From NCBI RefSeq assembly GCF_019175285.1, contig NC_056523.1, forward strand, positions 187,891,608 through 187,955,607: a stretch of DNA of 64,000 nt. The letters run 5' to 3'. Each line of letters starts with the position of its first letter. The first letter of the stretch is position 1. The stretch comes from Sceloporus undulatus (lineage: Eukaryota; Chordata; Lepidosauria; Squamata; Phrynosomatidae). Below, piece by piece: positions 58,335 to 64,000 of the stretch. Under the pieces are notes generated by a model that was not told where the DNA came from, ran no database searches, and saw only the letters and a list, made by a program, of their open reading frames with translations. Position numbers and translations under genes: made by a program.

Positions 58335-58549
58335 TTCATCTACATTGCACAAATAATTCAGTTTGACACCACTTCAACTGCCATGGCTAAATGCTATGGA
58401 ATTCTGTGAATTGTAGTTCTGAGAGACATTTAGCCTTCTATGCTCTGAGCTCTGGTGCTACAACAAACTACAATTCCCAGCATTCCATAGCATTGAGCAA
58501 TGGCAGTTAAGGTGTGTCAACCTGGATTATTTCTGCAGTGATGATGCAA
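58331..58549. mobile_element. Palindromic MITE, family 1, inside a TA repeat
   Basis: GGCTTCATCTACATTGCACA at left and TTATTTCTGCAGTGATGATG at right, with TA repeats touching both ends. Confidence 0.88.
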
Positions 58550-58761
58550 CATATATATATATATATATATATGGTAGGTTAAAAATCCCCCCCCAATTGC
58601 ATTGAAAAAGATTACAGTGAAGATTTCTGGGGGAAGGAAGGAGGCTGGTGTAGAAGGAAATCAGCCAGGTTTCTCCTTTTGTTCATAATACAATAGAATT
58701 GGAACTGCCAAAAGAAAGTCAAGTGCCAGACTGATTGGGATGTCAAGAATTTTCTCATCTT

Positions 58762-59360
58762 CAAGGGAGTCAAACTGAAGGGCAAAATAAAGTGGCTTCT
58801 AGCCACTTTGAAGGTGGGGAATTTATATGACGCACGCCTCCGAAGTGGGTGAAATTTGAAATGAAGCTGCAAGCCAGGGCTAAAAAACAAGGGCAAACAG
58901 AAACCGGGATACTCCAGTTTAGTTCGGAAGATGCGTATCATCGCTGCTGTATCTAAACAACCTGATGCAAGTGCAGGGCTGTGGCAAAGGGAGAAAAAAA
59001 GAAACTGCAACAACTCCAATGGATGTAATGACAGCATACACAAAAGGGGGACATGGGGTGAAGGGAGCATGTAAGGGGGGGCATCCATGATTGTGCTTTG
59101 CCAATGTATCACTCGCACACCAATGCATCAATTTGCTGTATGGGCGGAGCATCGCACGTGAAATTGTGTGGCTGATGGAATTGTTTCTGGGTGGAAGAGT
59201 GGGAAGTACTTGGAGGTCGCAGGCGGTGTGTTTGTGCAATGGTGCCAATGCATGGTGGGAAAGTGACAAAAAAAATTAGCCAGTGGCATGGTGTCAAGCA
59301 TTCGGGCTGTGCATATTCTTGGGAGCCTTTTTCCTGCCTGTCTGCTCCAGCCCAAGGTGA
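58762..59360 (+). mobile_element. Unclassified 0.6-kb DNA element, copy C
   Basis: GGGCAAAATAAAGTGGCTTC, GGATGTAATGACAGCATACA, GGGGTGAAGGGAGCATGTAA, GTTTGTGCAATGGTGCCAAT and CCAGTGGCATGGTGTCAAGC match copies A and B. Confidence 0.65.
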
Positions 59361-59582
59361 ATGCCTTGATATCTTGAGACAGCCTCTAGAACAAATGATA
59401 AACCCCCTACAAGACGTTAAAAAAAGCAGCAGCAGCAGCATTTCAAGTCCTTTTTTAAAAAATAAAATTTCATTTGTATCAAAATCTTGCAGGGGTTCTT
59501 TCTATGCCCAGTCCTACATTTTTTTCACAGAACTCAATGTATACAAAATACAGTTTTAAAAATATATATACAAATTTGGTAA

Positions 59583-59765
59583 AATTCAAAGATATAGCCA
59601 TGTTAGTCTGTAGAATCAGTACGTAGAGAGATCTTGTAGCACCTTTGAGACTCACTGAAAGAAAGAAATTGGAAGCATGAGCTTTCCTAGGCTTCCAATG
59701 CAGAAGTAGATTGAAGTCTACCAATGTGTTGTTTCTTTCACTGAGTCACAAAGGTGCTATGAAAC
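59583..59765. mobile_element. Interspersed repeat with CACCTTTGAGACTCACTG ends
   Basis: TAGCCATGTTAGTCTGTAGA, GTAGCACCTTTGAGACTCAC and the inverse ACTGAGTCACAAAGGTGCTA. A second, split copy is at 61634-61850. This repeat type is widespread in reptiles; class not assigned. Confidence 0.65.
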
Positions 59766-59874
59766 ATCTCCACATACAAATGTTTTTGTTTTGCAACAAA
59801 GCCCTGAATTCCTACAAATATGTCAATTTGTTTTAAAACAGTTTTTTTGCAACAAAGCCCTGAATTCCTGTATA

Positions 59875-59915
<41 letters not shown>

Positions 59916-60036
59916 ATTTGTTTTAAACCAAATGTGTTTTTGCAAGAAAGCCCTGAATTGTTGTATGTGTATATATACATGTGTGTGTATGTATGTATGT
60001 ATATATACACATACATATACATATATGCATATGCCA
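59766..60036. repeat. Tandem block: CAAAGCCCTGAATTC plus TG/TA runs
   Basis: Units reading TTTTGCAACAAAGCCCTGAA TTCCT..(TG)n(TA)n..TTGTTTTAAA recur at about 59791, 59847 and 59941; a further inverted copy (AATTCAGGGCTTTCTTGCAA) is at about 60128. Confidence 0.8.
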
Positions 60037-60076
60037 CCTTGAGTCCCTATATTGGGAGAAAGGTGGGATATAACAA

Positions 60077-60122
<46 letters not shown>
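60037..60122 (+). mobile_element. LINE/SINE 3' tail with (AAT)n
   Basis: CCACCTTGAGTCCCTATATT, GGGAGAAAGGTGGGATATAA then (AAT)16. Typical squamate LINE 3' end. Confidence 0.7.
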
Positions 60123-60416
60123 TATTGCAATTCAGGGCTTTCTTGCAAAAAGAAAACATTGCACATCTGTTTTTAAAAACAGTGTATTTTGTAAAACAGT
60201 GTGCGTGTTTAAACAGTACGTATGTTTTCTAAAAGCAAAACACTTTTTAAAAGTATCTCTTCTTGCATGTGAGACCAAAATAAGGAAACATTTACACCTC
60301 CAACCATGGATGGCACTACATCAATTAAAAACTACAGTCCAACTTGGAACAGGCCAAGGAGCAGTAAAGCCTGGCTTCCAATTCAGATGATATTAAAAGT
60401 GGATTTGACGCCTTTG

Positions 60417-60642
60417 GATGCATCCACACTGAAGAAATAATCCAGTTTGAGACCGCTTCAACTGCCCTGGCTCAATGCTAGGGAATTCTGGGAACTGTAG
60501 TTTTGTGAGACATTTAGCCTTCTCTGTCAGAGAGGGCCTTGGTGCCAAAATAAAGTACAATTCCCAGGATTCCCTAGCACTGAGCCAGGGCAGTTAAAAG
60601 TGGTGTCAAAACTGGATTATTTCTGCTGTGCGGATGCAGCCT
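60417..60642. mobile_element. Palindromic MITE, family 1
   Basis: ATGCATCCACACTGAAGAAA at left, TTTCTGCTGTGCGGATGCAG at right. One of the best-kept copies. Confidence 0.9.
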
Positions 60643-60780
60643 CAGATAGATATTTATTTATAGATATTTATAGTCATAAACACATTAATAATTATATTTA
60701 TACATACATATTTATATTTATAATTATAAGTATATTATATTTAAAATTATAAATATATTATATTTATATTTATAGACATG
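60643..60780. repeat. Low-complexity (TATTTA)n
   Basis: Degenerate TATTTATA/TATAAATA repeats. Confidence 0.9.
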
Positions 60781-61129
60781 CCAATAAGGGCCCTGTGATC
60801 TTTAGACTCAAAAGCCACTTCCCCACATTTGGACTATAATCTGAGGCAACCACTTCTTTTGGAGGATCTTCAAAGCCAAAGGCTTTATTTCACAGGACCA
60901 GACCAAACATTCCCGCAGGGGGAGCAACTTGGACATTTGGGCTGAAAGGGACTCGGAAGCGATTACTGTGATTTTGAGAGATATTTCTACAATTCAGTTA
61001 TAAGTCATTTATCTACCCTGACTCAACCCCGTTTAGAAAAACGTGTTGGTTGGAAAATGAAAGGTGACTGGAGAACACCCCTCTCCAGGGGCAAATGGTC
61101 TCTCCCAACCCCTCCTCCTTCACCCACTG

Positions 61130-61345
61130 ACCGCTTTCTGTCAGTCTCCCCAGCCGCCCCGCCCAATTTTCAGAGCCCGCCGTCCCAACACCGCCTCACC
61201 CCCCCTCCGCACGGAATGGTCTCGCCCCCTAGTGAAGGCGGCGCCGGGTGACAGCATCAGGCGGCGCCCTGGGCGGAACCAAGTCTCGGGAAGAGAGGGG
61301 TGTTTGTGTGCGGTAAGGTGAGCGCGGGCGCCAGGTAAGGAGGGG
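61130..61345 (+). promoter_or_regulatory. CpG-rich promoter and probable first exon of the next gene
   Basis: The only CpG-dense tract here that is not a transposon. It holds GC boxes (CCGCCCCGCCC near 61154), CCAAT at 61163, GGCGGCGCC repeats and, on the + strand, CAG then GTAAGG (donor at 61335), with a second GTAAGGTGAG at 61314. This fits a 5'UTR exon spliced rightwards. In mammals the gene 3' of GATA1 on the same strand is HDAC6; assigning HDAC6 is inference from synteny only. Confidence 0.5.
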
Positions 61346-61406
61346 ACACACCCCCAAGGCACTAAAGCTGGGTGGATGAGGGTGGGGCTGCATTGTCCTG
61401 CACTGC

Positions 61407-61630
61407 TTTGTTGTCATGTGCCTCCAAGGCGTCTTCAGATTTATGGCCACCCTCTCATGGGGTTTCCTGGGCAGGATTGGTCCAGAGGGAGTTTGCCATG
61501 GCCATCCTCTGAGGCTGAGAGAGTGTGACTTCTGGCCCAAGGTCTCCCAGTGGGTTTCTTTGGCTGAGCTGGGAATTGAACCCTGGTCTCCAGAGTCATA
61601 GTCCAATGCTCAAACCTCTGCTCCACTAGC
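61407..61630 (-). mobile_element. tRNA-derived SINE (SINE 2 type)
   Basis: TTGTTGTCATGTGCCTCCAA to CTCTGCTCCACTAGC, in the first intron of the putative next gene. Confidence 0.85.
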
Positions 61631-61633
61631 ATT

Positions 61634-61850
61634 ATTCAAAGACACAGCAGTGTCAGTCTGTAGAAGAGAGAGATCTTGTAGCACCTTTGAGACTGAGGTC
61701 CAGAACACACACTGCAGAAATAATCCAGTTTGAGACCCATTTAACAGCTCTGGCTCAGTGCAGGGAATCCTGGGAATTGTAGTTTGTTGTGGCACCAGAA
61801 GTCTCTCTGACAATAAACCCATGAAAGCCTTCGACTCCACGTTCTTTTGG
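61634..61850. mobile_element. CACCTTTGAGACT repeat split by half a family 1 MITE
   Basis: AAGACACAGCAGTGTCAGTC and TAGCACCTTTGAGACTGA, then a MITE half (ACTGCAGAAATAATCCAGTT, about 61698-61805), then CAATAAACCCATGAAAGCC. Confidence 0.6.
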
Positions 61851-61929
61851 ATTGCAAAATAGCATCTTTTTTGTGTTGCAAATGGATGTTAAATTTCCTG
61901 GGCTTTGAGACTCTCCCAGTAGCCCCTTG

Positions 61930-62795
61930 GCCAGAAGGAACGCTCAGAAGCAGTTTTGTCAGGTGCATCCTCTGAAATATAGCCTAAAGCACCTGGCATT
62001 TGCTGGTGGTTTCCCATTCAAGGACTACTTGGGTCTGACCAAAATAATTGGTGGTCTCCCATCAAAGAACCAACCAGTGCTGACCCCTGCTTAGCTTCCA
62101 GGTTCAGACAGCATCTGGTGCTTTTAGGGTACTTAGGATTTCCTGAGGCAAGGAAGACTCAGAGGTAGTTTTGACAGTTCCTTCCTCTGAAATACAGCCT
62201 ACAGCACCAGGATTTTGTGGGTGGTTTCCTATCCAAGGTTTAACCAGGGCTGACCAAAATTATTGATCATCTCCCATCTCCTAGACAGGATCTGGTGCCT
62301 TTTACGGTACTTAGACATATGAGGGTTTTTTAGGCAAGGAAAATTCAGAGACGGTTTTGCCAGTTCCTTCATCTATAGCCAACAGCACCTGGTATTTGTT
62401 GGCAGTCTCCCATCCAAATGCTAACCAAGGCTGACCTTGCTTGGCTTCCAATTTCAGAAGAGATCTGATGCCTTTAGGGATGTTTAGGCTGACAGGGAAA
62501 TGAATTGAAGGCACACAAAAACAACAACAATAACAAAGGGATTTTCTTAGACAAGGAAGACTCAGAGATGGTTTTACCAGTTCTTTCATCTGAAATATTG
62601 CTATCAGCACCTGGGACTCATTGGTGGTCTCCCATCCAAATACCAACCAGGACTGGCCTGGGCTTAGCTTCCAGTTTCAGATGGGATCTGGTGCCTTTTA
62701 GGGTATTTATGCGGATAGGGTTTTCTTAGGCAAGGAATACTCAGAGGTGGTTTTTGCCAGTTCCATCCTCTGAAATGTAGTATGCACACAGCTAT
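61930..62795 (-). mobile_element. Tandem array of 5S rRNA-derived SINE units
   Basis: About five reverse-oriented units. The block AAGGAAGACTCAGAG recurs at 62150, 62337, 62553 and 62732 (spacings 187, 216, 179), and a diverged copy precedes them. Each unit carries reversed 5S blocks such as CTCCCATCCAAATGCTAACC, TGCTTAGCTTCCAG and GATCTGGTGCC. A forward SINE tail (GAATTGAAGGCACAC, (AAC)n) lies between units 3 and 4. Confidence 0.82.
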
Positions 62796-64000
62796 TTCAT
62801 CTGCAGCTGTGGAGCCCATTGTGTTCTTTGTCAGAGCTGCAGATTTCTTGCAACATCTATCAGTGCAATAGGCTAGGTGCCTTATTCTGACGAAGGTGGA
62901 GATGGAGAGATGGGAAAGCCCAGTGCTTTCATGCAAAAAGTTCAGGTTCCAATAGTGCCGTCTCATGCTTTGTCTGCTTGGAAGTAAATCCTCGCTCTGG
63001 TCAGTGGCATGTTTTCTATTCAGTAACTGTGCGCTGGATTGCAGGCTGGGTTTCTTCTGCTTGGAGAGACAAGGGGTAGTGGTGAGACTGAGATGAATGG
63101 AAGATGAGGGAAAAGTGAGAACCAACAGCACACAATGGAGACAATGCAAATAGGGAAAGAAAGGGGCTTGGCTTTAAGAGGTGGAGTAGGTAGGGGCATA
63201 GAAACCAGAGGGAGTGAGCTGGCACTGTGAGAAAGAGCATAGATTTCCATAGGTATTGGTAAGAGGATGTGACAGATTCTGCGTCTGCCGCTCAAGGTGC
63301 GTTTGAGCCTCTCTGTTGCATTTTGGCATGGACGAAACATAGCTTTAAAATGACTTATTTTGAGGTTTGTGAAGCAAGACAATTTCTGAACTGTTAGATT
63401 TACAGTCACATTTCAACCTTGTAGCCTGTTTTGGGTGCCAGTTGTGAGTAGATGTGTTTTACTGGGGGGACATTTTTAGCTGTCCCCCATTGGCTCTTGG
63501 ATATTTTGGAATTTTGTATAGTTTGCATTTTAGCCACAAAGAAAATGTAAATCTTAAATTTCCAGTCGTCAGGAGAGGTGTTGTATCATGTACTGTCATT
63601 GTTAGAGGAATGTTCTCACAAGCATTAGATGAGGAACTCGGGGAACACATTTATATGTCTACTCGGAAGCAAGTATCATTGTTTCCTGTGGATCTTTGTC
63701 CCAAATGACTATTGGAGAACTGCAGCCTAGGCTGTTTTTGAATTGTAGAAGATGATTGAATATTCCTCTATACAGAAATAATTCCATGCAGAAAGCTTCC
63801 ATGTTATAGGAAGGGCTCCTACCTAGCATTGCTTTCTCGCTGTTGGCTTGGTTGTGCAGGGCCTCCTCTGTTGTGTCTCTCCATCTCTGAATTATCTCCT
63901 AACATGGGCATATCTGGTTAATTATCTTCTGATATTCAGAAGACTTGTGAAGTTTTTCTTGTTTAAAATTTGAGAGGCATTAATTTCCAGCTGTTTGCAT
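62796..64000. other. Probable intron of the next gene; nothing recognised
   Basis: Unique-looking sequence with open frames on the minus strand (62664-63149, 63020-63409) that match nothing I know. No HDAC6 exon is visible. Confidence 0.45.

Noticed and set aside
61936-62795. CRISPR-like array
   Set aside because: Regular repeats are 5S-SINE units in a vertebrate genome, with no short constant repeat/spacer pattern.
62664-63409. HDAC6 coding exons on either strand
   Set aside because: None of the frames shows HDAC6 N-terminal or catalytic motifs.

Overview
The window is nuclear DNA of a squamate reptile, most likely an iguanian lizard. Evidence: a spliced vertebrate CDK20 3' end and a complete spliced GATA1, plus interspersed repeats known from lizards: tRNA-derived SINEs of the type described as 'Anolis SINE 2', 5S-rRNA-headed SINEs, CR1 and L1 fragments, a SPIN-type hAT element and many palindromic non-autonomous DNA transposons. 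Species and chromosome cannot be read from the sequence.

Layout. 1-7805: the last three coding exons and 3'UTR of CDK20 (+ strand; the 5' part lies left of the window); its 5.9-kb last intron carries two well-delimited DNA transposons. 7.8-38 kb: about 30 kb with no recognised gene, built mostly of repeats, but with a cluster of seven WGATAR motifs at 28.1-28.7 kb and a 20-bp double-GATA palindrome at 18.1 kb. 38.0-53.0 kb: GATA1 (+), five coding exons, 383 codons predicted, both zinc fingers intact, introns and 3'UTR colonised by transposons. 53-61 kb: repeats, including a GC-rich hairpin element with telomere-like and YY1-like motifs. 61.13-61.34 kb: a CpG-rich island with GC boxes, a CCAAT box and a consensus splice donor, probably the promoter and first exon of the next gene; in mammals HDAC6 follows GATA1, so HDAC6 is the leading candidate, but no coding sequence for it is visible. 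61.9-62.8 kb: a tandem array of 5S-derived SINE units.

How the genes work: CDK20 (cell-cycle-related kinase, CCRK) is a CDK-like kinase linked to ciliary and cell-growth control. GATA1 is the erythroid/megakaryocyte master transcription factor. They share no pathway; their linkage here (same strand, about 31 kb apart) differs from human, where they are on chromosomes 9 and X. I found no convincing novel protein-coding system. The most interesting material is the candidate GATA1 regulatory DNA and the unusual structure of several transposons. No retrovirus or LTR element was recognised.
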